Counted from the first letter of the stretch, positions 1 through 10,377 are shown. The stretch: DNA of 62,218 nucleotides from Candidatus Kerfeldbacteria bacterium (GCA_016182495.1 JACPGK010000020.1:1-62218); one strand, 5' to 3'. The notes: generated by a model from the letters alone, not told the origin. Program-made: numbers and translations.

Positions 1-1
1 C

Positions 2-961
2 AGCACTATTGCTAACAATCAAAGCGGTGGCAAAGCTCTGTACACAACTGGCGGTACAACAACCATCACGAACAACACCATCTCTGGGGAGTATGGTATT
101 TATATGTCAGATGCTTCACCCACCGTGACCAACAACACGATCAGCAATTCGAGTGTGGGAATCTACGCTACCAACAACTCTAATCCAGTAGTCACCAACA
201 ACCGTATCTACTCTAACACTAGTTACGGTCTCAACAACACATCCAATGCAGTCACCATCAACGCTGAATCCAACTGGTGGGGTGATGCTTCTGGACCATA
301 CCATGCCGTGGATAACCCCACTGGACTAGGTAATAAAGTGAGTAACTATGTCGATGTGAACCCCTGGCTGACAACTGACCCAGCGTTAGGTGATATCACC
401 CCACCAGCCAACGTCACCCTGGGTACCATCACTAAAGATGTTTGGAACAAAACCATCAGCCTTAACTGGACCAATCCAGGAGATGCTGATTTTGATCATA
501 TCCGCATTGATCGCACCAGTCCCACTGGTACCGAAACTATGGCTGATGATGAAACAGGCACCAGCTACAGTGATACCACTCCTAACTACACCATCATCTA
601 TACTTACACTCTCTATGTGGTGGATACATCAAACAATAGTAGTTCTGGAGTAGTTACTCCAAACCAAAAACTGAAAAATCCAGCTCCAACCAACCTCACC
701 CTCACCCCTGGTGATACCACCATTATTGCTAGTTGGGTAGCCTCATCTGCCCCAGCCAATACCCTTGGTGGGTATACCATTTACTATGGCACCAATGCTG
801 ATAACCTCAACCAGAGCATTGACGTCAATAAAACAGAAACCAGTACAACTATCACTGGTCTCATCAATGGCCGTAAACATTACGTAGCCGTATCCGCCTC
901 GAATAAAGCTGGTGTTGAAAGTACTCGCACACCGGTGAAGAGTGCGCGGCCGAATTTGTAG
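2..961 (+). CDS. Partial beta-helix / fibronectin III surface protein (5' end missing)
   Basis: The frame is open from the first bases of the window, so the N-terminus and any signal peptide lie outside; the ATG at 104 is internal. The first ~115 visible codons are rich in Asn, Thr and Ser with recurring turns such as TNNTIS and VTNNRIYSN, then SNWWGDASGPYH. This is the pattern of parallel right-handed beta-helix repeats (NosD/pectate-lyase-like). Two fibronectin type III-like domains follow, roughly 395-655 and 670-950. Proteins of this build are usually extracellular. No C-terminal membrane segment or sorting signal is visible; the protein ends in RPNL. A role in adhesion or glycan binding is inference only. 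No hairpin terminator follows before the next promoter at 966. Confidence 0.75.
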   Translation, partial: STIANNQSGGKALYTTGGTTTITNNTISGEYGIYMSDASPTVTNNTISNSSVGIYATNNSNPVVTNNRIYSNTSYGLNNTSNAVTINAESNWWGDASGPYHAVDNPTGLGNKVSNYVDVNPWLTTDPALGDITPPANVTLGTITKDVWNKTISLNWTNPGDADFDHIRIDRTSPTGTETMADDETGTSYSDTTPNYTIIYTYTLYVVDTSNNSSSGVVTPNQKLKNPAPTNLTLTPGDTTIIASWVASSAPANTLGGYTIYYGTNADNLNQSIDVNKTETSTTITGLINGRKHYVAVSASNKAGVESTRTPVKSARPNL

Positions 962-965
962 AGAG

Positions 966-994
966 TTGACGCTATCATTTATATAGTATATAAT
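966..994 (+). promoter_or_regulatory. Promoter of the abiE operon
   Basis: TTGACG at 966-971 and a perfect TATAAT at 989-994 are separated by 17 nt, a near-consensus housekeeping promoter. The -10 lies inside the left arm of a 16-bp inverted repeat, so a repressor bound there would block RNA polymerase. Confidence 0.8.
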
Positions 995-1027
995 GGAAGT
1001 AAGAATATTTATTACTTCCATTATATA
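987..1027 (+). promoter_or_regulatory. Inverted-repeat operator upstream of abiEi
   Basis: Perfect 16-bp inverted repeat: TATATAATGGAAGTAA at 987-1002 and its reverse complement at 1012-1027, with a 9-nt centre. It overlaps the -10 box and ends 7 nt before the abiEi ATG. AbiEi antitoxins of known type IV systems repress their own operon by binding inverted repeats through the N-terminal winged helix, so this is the probable operator. The same sequence would form an RNA hairpin in the 5' UTR. Confidence 0.75.
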
Positions 1028-1034
1028 AAATGAT

Positions 1035-1607
1035 ATGGATAGTGCAATTGTTAAGTTGTATCAATCCTCAAAAACCGTTCTGACGAATAAGGATCTAGCT
1101 TTAATTTGGGGTGAAACTCATCAGAACAACCTAAAGGCGAAAGTGGCGTATTACGTTAAACGAGGTACACTCATTCGGCTCACACGGGGTATTTTTGCAA
1201 AGGATAAAAATTACAATCCTAAAGAATTGGCGACAAGTATCTATACCCCTTCATATGTTAGTTTTGAAACAGTCTTGCGCGAAACCGGTATTATTTTTCA
1301 ACATTACGATACTATTTTTGTTGTTGGGCCGTGGACAAAAACAATCACTATAGATCGGTACACATTTACTTTCAGAAAATTAAAAGATGATGTGCTGTAT
1401 CATCCGGCTGGCATCGATCATCAGAGTAACTATAGTATTGCCACGCCCGAACGTGCTTTTTTAGACATGATTTATTTATTCCCCACATATTATTTTGATA
1501 ATCTTAGGCCATTGCACTGGGAAATTTGTTTTGCACTTGCTACGGTGTACAATAACAAACAGTTGATAAAGCGTTTACATAACTACCGTAAATCATATGC
1601 TCAATAG
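1035..1607 (+). CDS. abiEi: AbiEi-like antitoxin / transcriptional autorepressor
   Basis: A 190-residue protein. Residues ~1-60 form a winged helix: LTNKDLALIWG, then KVAYYVKRGTLIRLTRGIFAKD, the typical helix-turn-helix plus G-(I/V)-(Y/F) wing of AbiEi-family antitoxins. The rest matches the AbiEi C-terminal region, with TPSYVSFETVL and a TPERAFLDMIY motif. It overlaps the next gene by 11 nt, as expected for a coupled antitoxin-toxin pair, and lies behind a strong promoter carrying a palindromic operator. Known AbiEi proteins neutralise the AbiEii nucleotidyltransferase without stable contact (type IV) and repress the operon. The family call is firm; the role in phage abortive infection is inferred. 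Confidence 0.8.
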   Translation: MDSAIVKLYQSSKTVLTNKDLALIWGETHQNNLKAKVAYYVKRGTLIRLTRGIFAKDKNYNPKELATSIYTPSYVSFETVLRETGIIFQHYDTIFVVGPWTKTITIDRYTFTFRKLKDDVLYHPAGIDHQSNYSIATPERAFLDMIYLFPTYYFDNLRPLHWEICFALATVYNNKQLIKRLHNYRKSYAQ

Positions 1608-2340
1608 AGAAAAACACCAATTGATCATGGGCCGTATATTGCGAGACGTCTATAGTGATACCACTATTGCGCCGTTATTAGGATTTAAAGGTGGAACGTG
1701 CGCGTATTTTTTTTATCATCTTCCGCGATTTTCTGTGGATTTGGATTTTGACATACTGCAACAAGTTGATGATACGATCTGTCAGCAGGTATTTGGGAAG
1801 TTGAAAAATATTTTAAAACCATACGGTGAAATTAAAGATAGCCAGATCAAACGTTTTACAATATTTTTATTTTTGTCATACGGTGATTCCGATCACAATA
1901 TTAAATTTGAAGTAAATCTGCGTTCACACAATGCCGATGTAATAATGCACTATGAACTGAAAGAATACCTGGGTATTTCCATGTTGGTCGGAAAAAAAGA
2001 CTATTTATTTGCAACCAAATTAGCCGCTCTGACATTGCGTACCGAAATTGCTATGCGCGACATTTATGATATCTGGTTTTTTGCAAAAAATAATTGGGAT
2101 ATAAATGTTGAGTTGGTAGAAACGTTAACAGGAAAAAGCCTGGTTGATCATTTAGCCGATGTCATTACAACAATTGAACAAGTCAAGGACAACCAAATTT
2201 TACAAGGTTTAGGTGAGTTGATAAGCGAACCAGAAAAAATTTGGGCAAAAAAACATCTGCGGCAAGAAGCGATATTCTTTATTAGAAATTATCAAGCAGT
2301 GCTGACACAACGCCCCAGACCAGCCGTTGATATAAGTTAA
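1597..2340 (+). CDS. abiEii: AbiEii/AbiGii-family nucleotidyltransferase toxin
   Basis: A 247-residue protein of the AbiEii/AbiGii toxin family. Near the N-terminus it has the signature LGFKGGTCAYFFYHLPRFSVDLDFD: the Gly-Gly-Thr turn and the DLDFD metal-binding acids of the DNA polymerase beta-like nucleotidyltransferase fold. Further on it has VGKKDYLFATKLAAL and RDIYDIWFF, the conserved K..DL..K.. and RD.YD blocks. It starts inside the antitoxin gene (11-nt overlap), so the two are probably translationally coupled. Known members transfer nucleotides to tRNA acceptor stems and stop growth. Length is a little under the usual ~280-300 residues, but all motifs are present. Confidence 0.8.
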   Translation: MLNREKHQLIMGRILRDVYSDTTIAPLLGFKGGTCAYFFYHLPRFSVDLDFDILQQVDDTICQQVFGKLKNILKPYGEIKDSQIKRFTIFLFLSYGDSDHNIKFEVNLRSHNADVIMHYELKEYLGISMLVGKKDYLFATKLAALTLRTEIAMRDIYDIWFFAKNNWDINVELVETLTGKSLVDHLADVITTIEQVKDNQILQGLGELISEPEKIWAKKHLRQEAIFFIRNYQAVLTQRPRPAVDIS

Positions 2341-2359
2341 GATGTTTCAAGTTTTTTAA

Positions 2360-2388
2360 TTGCCAAGCGAACAAAAATTTGCTATACT
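2360..2388 (+). promoter_or_regulatory. Promoter of mntA-hepT (leaderless)
   Basis: TTGCCA at 2360-2365, 17-nt spacer, then extended -10 TGcTATACT with TATACT at 2383-2388. The ATG at 2395 is only 6 nt after the -10, so transcription should start at or next to the start codon. Confidence 0.75.
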
Positions 2389-2394
2389 TTGTTA

Positions 2395-2817
2395 ATGTTT
2401 ACATTAAACCAACAGGTGCGTGAACAATTAGCCAGCCTTGGCGTACTAGCGTTATATTTTTTCGGATCCCGTGCCTATGGCTTAGCCACTACCAGATCTG
2501 ATTTTGATTTTGGGGTATTGTTACGCGATCCTCTGGCAGTGACCCAAACGAGTCTAGAATTGTATCAACCAATCTATAATATTTTATCTAGCTTGATTCA
2601 TCCAGAAACATTAGCAGCAGATGTTATTGATATTGTATTCTTGGATAGTCCTCGTGTTCCATTAGAACTGAAATTTCATATTATTAGTCATGGCCAAGTA
2701 ATGTATGATATTGATCCCCAGCAACGTATCATCAGGGAAGAAAATTTTATGATCCAGCATGCTGATTTTGCCCCACTAAGAGTACAAATGAGGCAAGCTT
2801 TGTTAGCTCGTTTATGA
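2395..2817 (+). CDS. mntA: MntA-type minimal nucleotidyltransferase antitoxin
   Basis: A 140-residue MNT-domain protein. The motif FGSRAYGLATTRSDFDFGV fits GS-X10-DXD exactly, the nucleotide- and metal-binding signature of MntA antitoxins; a third acid is in VIDIVFLD. I start at the ATG at 2395 because an extended -10 box ends 6 nt before it; the frame extends to a TTG at 2389 without promoter support. It overlaps the downstream HEPN toxin by 4 nt (ATGA). In characterised MntA/HepT pairs (type VII) the antitoxin inactivates HepT by adding AMP residues to a tyrosine beside the HEPN active site. The same chemistry here is inferred from the motif and the gene pairing. Confidence 0.82.
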   Translation: MFTLNQQVREQLASLGVLALYFFGSRAYGLATTRSDFDFGVLLRDPLAVTQTSLELYQPIYNILSSLIHPETLAADVIDIVFLDSPRVPLELKFHIISHGQVMYDIDPQQRIIREENFMIQHADFAPLRVQMRQALLARL

Positions 2818-3272
2818 ATGTGTTAGCCTTACAGCGAACTGCGATCGAGCCACGGTTAGATGGCATTCAAAAAGATCTTGAATTACTACGGCAGTTTGCT
2901 CATTTATCGTTTATTGAATTTACCAACGATGTCATTATTGATCGTGCTCAACTACACCTACGTTATATTTTAGAGGGAATTTTTCATATTGGTTCTCATA
3001 TTTTATCTCGCATACCAGGCGGTCGTTATACTGAATATAAAGAAATTGCCAGAAAACTTGGTGAATATAATATTGTGCCAAAAACATTCGCCGAACAAAA
3101 TTTGGTGAAAATGGCTGGCTATCGCAATCGCTTGACTCATTTTTATGCTGAAATTACCCCAGACGAACTGTACGCCATACTACAACAACACCTTAGTGAT
3201 GTAGAACTATTTCTCAAGGCAGTGAAGAAAGTAGTAGAACAACCAGAGCAATTTGGCTTAACCATTGAATAA
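2814..3272 (+). CDS. hepT: HepT-like HEPN ribonuclease toxin
   Basis: A 152-residue, all-helical DUF86/HepT protein. The catalytic HEPN motif R-X4-H is in AGYRNRLTHFY near residues 102-112, followed by the tyrosine that MntA modifies in known systems. Other family marks are RAQLHLRYILEGIFHIGSHI in the first half and a charged C-terminal helix. HepT proteins are RNases that act on tRNA or mRNA when not silenced. The ATGA overlap with mntA implies coupled translation. Nothing looks degraded, so the pair is probably active. Confidence 0.82.
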   Translation: MNVLALQRTAIEPRLDGIQKDLELLRQFAHLSFIEFTNDVIIDRAQLHLRYILEGIFHIGSHILSRIPGGRYTEYKEIARKLGEYNIVPKTFAEQNLVKMAGYRNRLTHFYAEITPDELYAILQQHLSDVELFLKAVKKVVEQPEQFGLTIE

Positions 3273-3280
3273 TTTTTTGC

Positions 3281-4042
3281 ATGTTGTTTCTGTTCGCCGC
3301 CCTGCTGGGCTTAGGCATTGGTAGTTTTTTAAATGTAGTGATTATACGATTGCACAGCAACGAGCCTCTCACTGGTCGATCGCACTGTGTGTATTGTCAG
3401 AAGCAGTTGCGTTGGTTTGAATTACTACCGGTAGTATCATTCGTTGCCCTGGGCGGACGCTGCCGATATTGTCAGCAAGCTATTTCTTGGCAGTACCCAT
3501 TAGTTGAGTTAATTACCGCTGCCGTATTTGCCACTATTACTGTTTGGTTCAGTACCGATCCACTGCGATTAGGTGTTTATTTAGTGTATAGTGCTATTTT
3601 GATTGTGCTGTTTGTGTATGATGCGCGTTATTATTTAATTCCCGATATCATTACTTTACCGGCTATTATTTTTAGCATCATTATTAGCCTGCTATTGGGT
3701 AATCACTGGCTTAATATCATGCTGGCGCTAGCCGTTGGTAGCGGTGTTTTTTTACTGCAGTATGTAGCATCGGGCGGGCGCTGGATTGGTGGGGGCGATA
3801 TTCGCTTAGGCGCCTTAATGGGTGCTATGCTAGGTTGGCCAAATATTGTGGTGGCTTTGTTTTTGGCTTATTGTGGCGGTGCCATCGTAGCGGTAACACT
3901 GATGATTTTAGGCAAAAAAAAGATGACAGATCGTCTGCCGTTTGGTACATTTTTGTCAGCCAGCACCATTATTACATTATGTCTTGGTAATCAATTAGTA
4001 TATTGGTATCTCTATGAATTCCTCCGGCTTTACCATCGTTGA
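3281..4042 (+). CDS. pilD: Type IV prepilin peptidase / N-methyltransferase
   Basis: A 253-residue polytopic membrane protein of the PilD/GspO family. The N-terminal domain has LGLGIGSFLNVVIIRL followed by two CxxC pairs (CVYCQKQ and CRYCQQ), the zinc-binding cytoplasmic domain of bifunctional prepilin peptidases. The two catalytic aspartates of the A24 aspartyl protease are in YDARYYLIPD and GGGDIRLG. About seven hydrophobic segments follow. It cleaves leader peptides of type IV prepilins at the inner membrane face and N-methylates the new Phe or Met. The next four genes encode its likely substrates, the first overlapping it by 29 nt. No Shine-Dalgarno precedes the ATG. Confidence 0.92.
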   Translation: MLFLFAALLGLGIGSFLNVVIIRLHSNEPLTGRSHCVYCQKQLRWFELLPVVSFVALGGRCRYCQQAISWQYPLVELITAAVFATITVWFSTDPLRLGVYLVYSAILIVLFVYDARYYLIPDIITLPAIIFSIIISLLLGNHWLNIMLALAVGSGVFLLQYVASGGRWIGGGDIRLGALMGAMLGWPNIVVALFLAYCGGAIVAVTLMILGKKKMTDRLPFGTFLSASTIITLCLGNQLVYWYLYEFLRLYHR

Positions 4043-4589
4043 AGTACTAGTCACCGCAGCCATTATTGCTATTTTGGCTACGATTACGTCATTACAAACC
4101 GGTCGGCGCGACCCCGGTGGTTATGTACATGAAAGCAAAGAGTTATTGCGCTCAACCACCGAATTAGCTCGTACCTACGCTATGACTGGACATTTGTGTT
4201 GTAATAATTCCTATCCCCCGGATGGCTACGGAGTATTTTGGACCATGGATGGCGCTCCAGATCAAAGCTATATGTTGTATGCTGATTTAGATAATAATCA
4301 ACGCTACGATAGTGACGGTGTTGATCAAGTAATTACCAACCATAGTCTCGATGACGTGGTCAATTTTACCAGCTGTAGTGATGGTGCTACCACAATTACT
4401 CCCAATGCCTCACCACCCAATACCTGCGATATTCATTTTTCATTTGGTCAAGAAAACCAAGCTTACCATGTGTATTGGAATGGCATTGGCACTGGCATTG
4501 CAACGTTGGAAGCAACTGTGCAACATCAATCTGCCACCACTGAAACCGATACCATGACGGTGTTTACTAAAACATTTTTAATTGAATGA
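4014..4589 (+). CDS. Type IV pseudopilin (GspH/FimT-like)
   Basis: A 191-residue prepilin-like protein. It starts MNSSG|FTIVEVLVTAAIIAIL: a very short leader ending in Gly, then Phe and Glu5 of the mature protein and a ~20-residue hydrophobic helix, the class III signal that PilD recognises. The remainder is a Ser/Thr/Asn-rich globular domain with CCNNSYPPDGYGVF and four Cys that could form disulfides. The start lies within pilD (29-nt overlap) and the end overlaps the next pseudopilin by 4 nt. A minor-pilin or GspH-like role in pilus assembly is inferred from position; the exact subtype cannot be fixed by eye. Confidence 0.82.
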   Translation: MNSSGFTIVEVLVTAAIIAILATITSLQTGRRDPGGYVHESKELLRSTTELARTYAMTGHLCCNNSYPPDGYGVFWTMDGAPDQSYMLYADLDNNQRYDSDGVDQVITNHSLDDVVNFTSCSDGATTITPNASPPNTCDIHFSFGQENQAYHVYWNGIGTGIATLEATVQHQSATTETDTMTVFTKTFLIE

Positions 4590-5230
4590 AATTGAACCAG
4601 GCTGGTCAAACGTTATTAGAATCACTCATTGCCATCGCCATTATTTTAATTGGTTTGGTTAGTTTAATTGGGTTACTCATCAGTATCAATCGCACAACTA
4701 TCGATGCTATTGACCAAGCCAAAGCTTTAGTGTTAGCACAAGAGGCCGTTGAAGCGATCCATTCAATGCGTGATAGTAACTGGTTAGAACGCGAAGCTGG
4801 GTTCGATGTTGATGATAGTGATGGGCTGCGTTCGGGCACCAATTACACTGGTGTTTACGTGTGGGACCCAACGGCTGATCCCTTGAGCGTGGCTATTATT
4901 GGTGGTACAGATATTAATCATCCTACGGCGATAGTGTATCAGGATGCTAACGGCTATTACCGTCAAAATGGTAGTTCACCCGAACCGAGTTGGACGCCAA
5001 CTATCTTTCGGCGTTGGCTTACGTTGTATCCTATTTGTCTTGATACCGTCACTAGTGTTGAATTAATTGTAAGCAATAATGGCACGGCCTGTAGTAATTA
5101 CACCTCTGGTTCCGGACCACCGTATCAAGAGATTGGTTTTCAAGTAGTCAGCACAGTGCAATGGACAAAACGCGGTACGCATAGCGTAACCGATGAAGAA
5201 TTACTATATAATTGGAAATATGCCGATTAA
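4586..5230 (+). CDS. Type IV pseudopilin (PilV/GspI-like)
   Basis: A 214-residue protein with the prepilin N-terminus NQAG|QTLLESLIAIAIILIGLV: Gly at the cleavage point, Glu5, then a long hydrophobic helix. The LLES...AQEAVEAIHSMRDSNW block resembles PilV/GspI-type minor pilins. The C-terminal domain is acidic, with a YQEIGFQVVSTVQW strand. It overlaps the previous gene by 4 nt and the next by 11 nt, so the pseudopilins form one translation unit. The mature residue 1 is Gln rather than Phe or Met, which is seen in some minor pilins. Confidence 0.8.
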   Translation: MKLNQAGQTLLESLIAIAIILIGLVSLIGLLISINRTTIDAIDQAKALVLAQEAVEAIHSMRDSNWLEREAGFDVDDSDGLRSGTNYTGVYVWDPTADPLSVAIIGGTDINHPTAIVYQDANGYYRQNGSSPEPSWTPTIFRRWLTLYPICLDTVTSVELIVSNNGTACSNYTSGSGPPYQEIGFQVVSTVQWTKRGTHSVTDEELLYNWKYAD

Positions 5231-5801
5231 ACGTTGGCGTCAACCAAGCGGTATGACCCTGATTGAAGTTTTGATCTCTGCCAGCGTGTTTATTATTGTC
5301 ATCGTTGTGGTGGTTGATCTCTTTTTATTGTTTTACCGATCATCGTATAACCAAGCCGAGCAAGAACAATTGCAAGCCGGCGTATTATATTTTTCACAGA
5401 TTATGTCTCGCCATGTGCGTACCAGTAAAATTGATTACGATCGTTATGGATCAAGTATAGTCAATCCAGTTAACGTACTCTATTTAGCCGAACAATACGA
5501 AGATATTAGTATCCAGCTGGGTGATAGTGCTAGTGGTATTGGTAATGATGGCCAAGTGTATTTATATGAATTTGATAGCAATACGTTATCACCACTTACG
5601 TCGGATGCCATCAATGCGGTGTATGTTGATACTGTACAGTTTTTTATTTATCCAGCCACTGATCCATTTGATCGATTAAACTTGAATCCACCCAATACTC
5701 AACCAACTGTGATGCTGGTGGTATCAGCGCATCACGTGGATGATCCTAGCCTGACTATTCAATATCAAACCTTAATTAGTTTGCGCCAATATGAACGATA
5801 A
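5220..5801 (+). CDS. Type IV pseudopilin (PilW/GspJ-like)
   Basis: A 193-residue protein starting at the ATG at 5220, which gives MPIKRWRQPSG|MTLIEVLISASVFI: a basic leader, the Gly cleavage point, Met1 and Glu5, then a hydrophobic helix with several valines. The frame runs further upstream but would spoil the leader peptide. The body contains YRSSYNQAEQEQLQ and later FFIYPATDPFD and TVMLVVSA, resembling PilW/GspJ minor pilins. It overlaps both neighbours by 11 nt. Role: minor pilin priming or capping of the pilus or competence pseudopilus, inferred from its place after pilD. Confidence 0.8.
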   Translation: MPIKRWRQPSGMTLIEVLISASVFIIVIVVVVDLFLLFYRSSYNQAEQEQLQAGVLYFSQIMSRHVRTSKIDYDRYGSSIVNPVNVLYLAEQYEDISIQLGDSASGIGNDGQVYLYEFDSNTLSPLTSDAINAVYVDTVQFFIYPATDPFDRLNLNPPNTQPTVMLVVSAHHVDDPSLTIQYQTLISLRQYER

Positions 5802-6615
5802 TCGCGGTTCAGTATTGGTAATTACGATGTTTATTTTACTAACCATCGGCCTTATGGCTGGAGTATTAACGGCTATTGTGGTGAATCAGTTAAAAATTAC
5901 GGTTAATTATTCTGGAGCTGCTAAAGCCTACTATGGCGCCGAAAGTGGCATTGAACGTGGGTTATTTTACGCTCAGCGGGCTCGCCTGCAAAAAACCATT
6001 GGTGCCACTGCCACGGCTGACACCATTAATCTGTTGAGTGGCTTTTTAAGTAATGGCGTTGGCTATCAAGTCGACGCCACGGCCCAACAAAATTCTTTCA
6101 CCTTCAATTTACCAGAAGATAACAGTACCCAGTTTGATATTTTTGCCGAAGATTATACTGATGGGTTTTTAACCATTGTGCCATTGAGCGGTGCCAAAAA
6201 TCTTACTGTCAATTGGATTGAACAATGTACCACGGCCACCCCACCATCACAGCTGGAATTAACCCTCTACCAATGGGAACCTACCCAATGGGAAGATTTA
6301 ACCGATCCAGCGGCGGTGCGCACCAATTACGTAGCCAGTTGCGCTGGAACGCCGTGTCAGTTTAATTTAGGCATGGATGATACGCATTTATATCGGGTGC
6401 GCTTAAAAGCCCTGCGCTGCGATTTAACCCAAGGCTTTGCACAAGTACTGAATGATACTTTCACACCATTAAATCTTACTACCACCATGACCATTGAAAG
6501 TACCGCTTTTTTTTCGATCAATGGTCAACGTATCACTGTGCAGAGTTTATGGAATCCGCCGGTCAATAGCTATGTCGACTACGTACTATTTTCTGAAGAC
6601 ACTATTACTAAATAA
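5791..6615 (+). CDS. PilX-like type IV pilus assembly protein
   Basis: A 274-residue protein starting MNDNRG|SVLVITMFILLTIGLMAG, with a hydrophobic N-terminal helix lacking Glu5. This is the feature of PilX/GspK-like minor pilins that sit at the pilus tip. The segment YSGAAKAYYGAESGIERGLFYAQRAR matches the AYYxAESGIE block typical of PilX. Two Cys pairs (QCTTA, SCAGTPCQF) and a Tyr-rich C-terminal domain follow. It is the last gene of the pilD cluster; ligA begins 18 nt later, possibly on the same transcript. Confidence 0.78.
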   Translation: MNDNRGSVLVITMFILLTIGLMAGVLTAIVVNQLKITVNYSGAAKAYYGAESGIERGLFYAQRARLQKTIGATATADTINLLSGFLSNGVGYQVDATAQQNSFTFNLPEDNSTQFDIFAEDYTDGFLTIVPLSGAKNLTVNWIEQCTTATPPSQLELTLYQWEPTQWEDLTDPAAVRTNYVASCAGTPCQFNLGMDDTHLYRVRLKALRCDLTQGFAQVLNDTFTPLNLTTTMTIESTAFFSINGQRITVQSLWNPPVNSYVDYVLFSEDTITK

Positions 6616-8618
<2,003 letters not shown>

Positions 8619-8625
8619 AGCTGAC

Positions 8626-8925
8626 ATGTCATTAAGTCGCGATCAAGTTATTCATATCGCTGGGTTGGCTCGCATCGCCTTAACCGAAGCCGAAATTGAA
8701 AAGTTTCAAAAGGAATTGTCATCTATTTTAGACTATGTACAACAGCTGCAATCAGTTAATACTACTGGTGTGCAACCGACTAGTCAGGTGACTGGTTTAG
8801 AAAATAGACGGCGGGCCGATATAGTGAATGCTCAATTCACTCGCGAACAAATGCTAGCCTCGGCAATCGAAACAGCCGAAGACCACCTTAAAGTGAAGAG
8901 TATTTTTAAAGGCTATGTTAGTTGA
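8626..8925 (+). CDS. gatC: Asp/Glu-tRNA amidotransferase subunit C
   Basis: A 99-residue GatC. It shows the family pattern VIHIAGLARIALTEAEIEKFQKELSSILDYVQQLQSV followed by the extended linker GVQPTSQVTGLENRRRAD that wraps between GatA and GatB. GatC stabilises the GatCAB complex, which converts Glu-tRNAGln and Asp-tRNAAsn to Gln-tRNAGln and Asn-tRNAAsn. It overlaps gatA by 11 nt. Its promoter implies a leaderless transcript starting at the ATG. Confidence 0.93.
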   Translation: MSLSRDQVIHIAGLARIALTEAEIEKFQKELSSILDYVQQLQSVNTTGVQPTSQVTGLENRRRADIVNAQFTREQMLASAIETAEDHLKVKSIFKGYVS

Positions 8926-10330
8926 TTTACGTCGGCAACTTGATAGTAAAACCATTTCAGCCGTGGAATTGACCGAGCAGTTTTTACGTACCATTGCCGA
9001 GAAAAATCCCCAACTCAATGCTTATGTCTCCGTACTAAACGACTATGCTATCGAACAGGCCAAGCGTTGCGATGATGATATTGCCCAAGGCCAAATTCAA
9101 CCGCTCACTGGTATTCCGTATGCTTTGAAAGATATATTTTGCGTTAAGGGTATTGAAACTACGGCGTGTTCGAATATATTACGTGGTTATATTCCACCAT
9201 ATAGTGCCACTGTCGCCGAACGATTACGCGCCGGTGTACTGTTAGGCAAAACCAATACCGATGAATTTACCATGGGTAGTTCTACAGAAACATCAGCCTT
9301 TGGCGTAACGCATAATCCGTACGATGCTGATCGCGTATCGGGTGGTTCATCGGGTGGTTCGGCTGCGGCGGTAGCCGCTGGGTTAGCCACGTTTGGTTTA
9401 GGCACCGATACGGGCGGATCAATTCGACAGCCAGCCGCTTTTTGTGGCGTAGTGGGTTTGCGTCCAACTTACGGGCGAGTATCACGCTATGGCGCCATTG
9501 CCATGGCCTCATCGCTGGATACGGTAGGGCCAATCACCGCTACGGTGGAAGATTGCGCCATTGTGCTAGAGCAGATTGCTGGTTTCGATGCCCTTGACGG
9601 CACTACCAGTGATCGACCAGTAGAACAGTATCAAGCCATATTACGCAATGTACCCACTGGCCTGCGAATTGGTTTACCAACCGAATATTTTGAAACGGAA
9701 GGTTTGCACCCCGGTATTCGACAAGCCATTGAACAGATTGTGCAGCAATTAAAGCAAGCTGGCCACACTGTGCAAGCGGTATCAATTCCGCATACCAAAT
9801 ACGCTGTACCAACTTATTATATTATTTGTCCGTGTGAGGTAAGTTCAAATCTAGCTCGTTATGATGGTATTAAATATGGTTTTCGAGCCGATTCAGCTGA
9901 AGAATTATTAGAAATTTATCAACAATCACGCGCTCAAGGTTTTGGTGTAGAGGCCAAACGTCGCATCATGATTGGTACGTATGCATTATCGGCTGGTTAT
10001 TACGATGCGTATTATCTCAAAGCCATGCAGGTACGCACTTTATTGCGACAAGATTTTGCCGCAGCCTTTAATGAAGTTGATGTGATGATTGCTCCGGTAA
10101 CACCCCAGCCAGCCTTTAAAATTGGAGAAAAAACAACCGACCCCATCCAAATGTTCTTAGAAGATGTGTTTACTATTCCTAGTAATTTGGCTGGTTTGCC
10201 AGCGATCACTGTGCCTTGCGGAAAAATTGATCAGCTCCCCATTGCCTTGCAAGTGATTGGTCCACAGTGGTCAGAAGGTCGATTATTGCAATTAGGCTAT
10301 CAAATTGAACACTTGCCACATGACTCATAA
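8915..10330 (+). CDS. gatA: Asp/Glu-tRNA amidotransferase subunit A
   Basis: A 471-residue amidase. The Ser-cisSer-Lys triad is visible: Lys in YALKDIFCVKGI, and the amidase signature with both serines in VSGGSSGGSAAAVAAG and GTDTGGSIRQPAAF. VGLRPTYGRVSRYG is highly typical of GatA. It releases ammonia from glutamine for transfer to mischarged tRNA. It overlaps gatC by 11 nt. The kinase/transferase subunit gatB is not in this window, so the three-gene operon is split here. Confidence 0.96.
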   Translation: MLVDLRRQLDSKTISAVELTEQFLRTIAEKNPQLNAYVSVLNDYAIEQAKRCDDDIAQGQIQPLTGIPYALKDIFCVKGIETTACSNILRGYIPPYSATVAERLRAGVLLGKTNTDEFTMGSSTETSAFGVTHNPYDADRVSGGSSGGSAAAVAAGLATFGLGTDTGGSIRQPAAFCGVVGLRPTYGRVSRYGAIAMASSLDTVGPITATVEDCAIVLEQIAGFDALDGTTSDRPVEQYQAILRNVPTGLRIGLPTEYFETEGLHPGIRQAIEQIVQQLKQAGHTVQAVSIPHTKYAVPTYYIICPCEVSSNLARYDGIKYGFRADSAEELLEIYQQSRAQGFGVEAKRRIMIGTYALSAGYYDAYYLKAMQVRTLLRQDFAAAFNEVDVMIAPVTPQPAFKIGEKTTDPIQMFLEDVFTIPSNLAGLPAITVPCGKIDQLPIALQVIGPQWSEGRLLQLGYQIEHLPHDS

Positions 10331-10341
10331 TTTGCTATACT
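10313..10341 (+). promoter_or_regulatory. Promoter of the response regulator and ndk
   Basis: TTGCCA at 10313-10318 (inside gatA), 17-nt spacer, extended -10 TGcTATACT with TATACT at 10336-10341. The ATG at 10378 is 36 nt downstream, so this transcript has a short AT-rich 5' UTR. Confidence 0.7.
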
Positions 10342-10377
10342 AATATCAATAGTTATTTTAATAAGTGATTTAAAATT

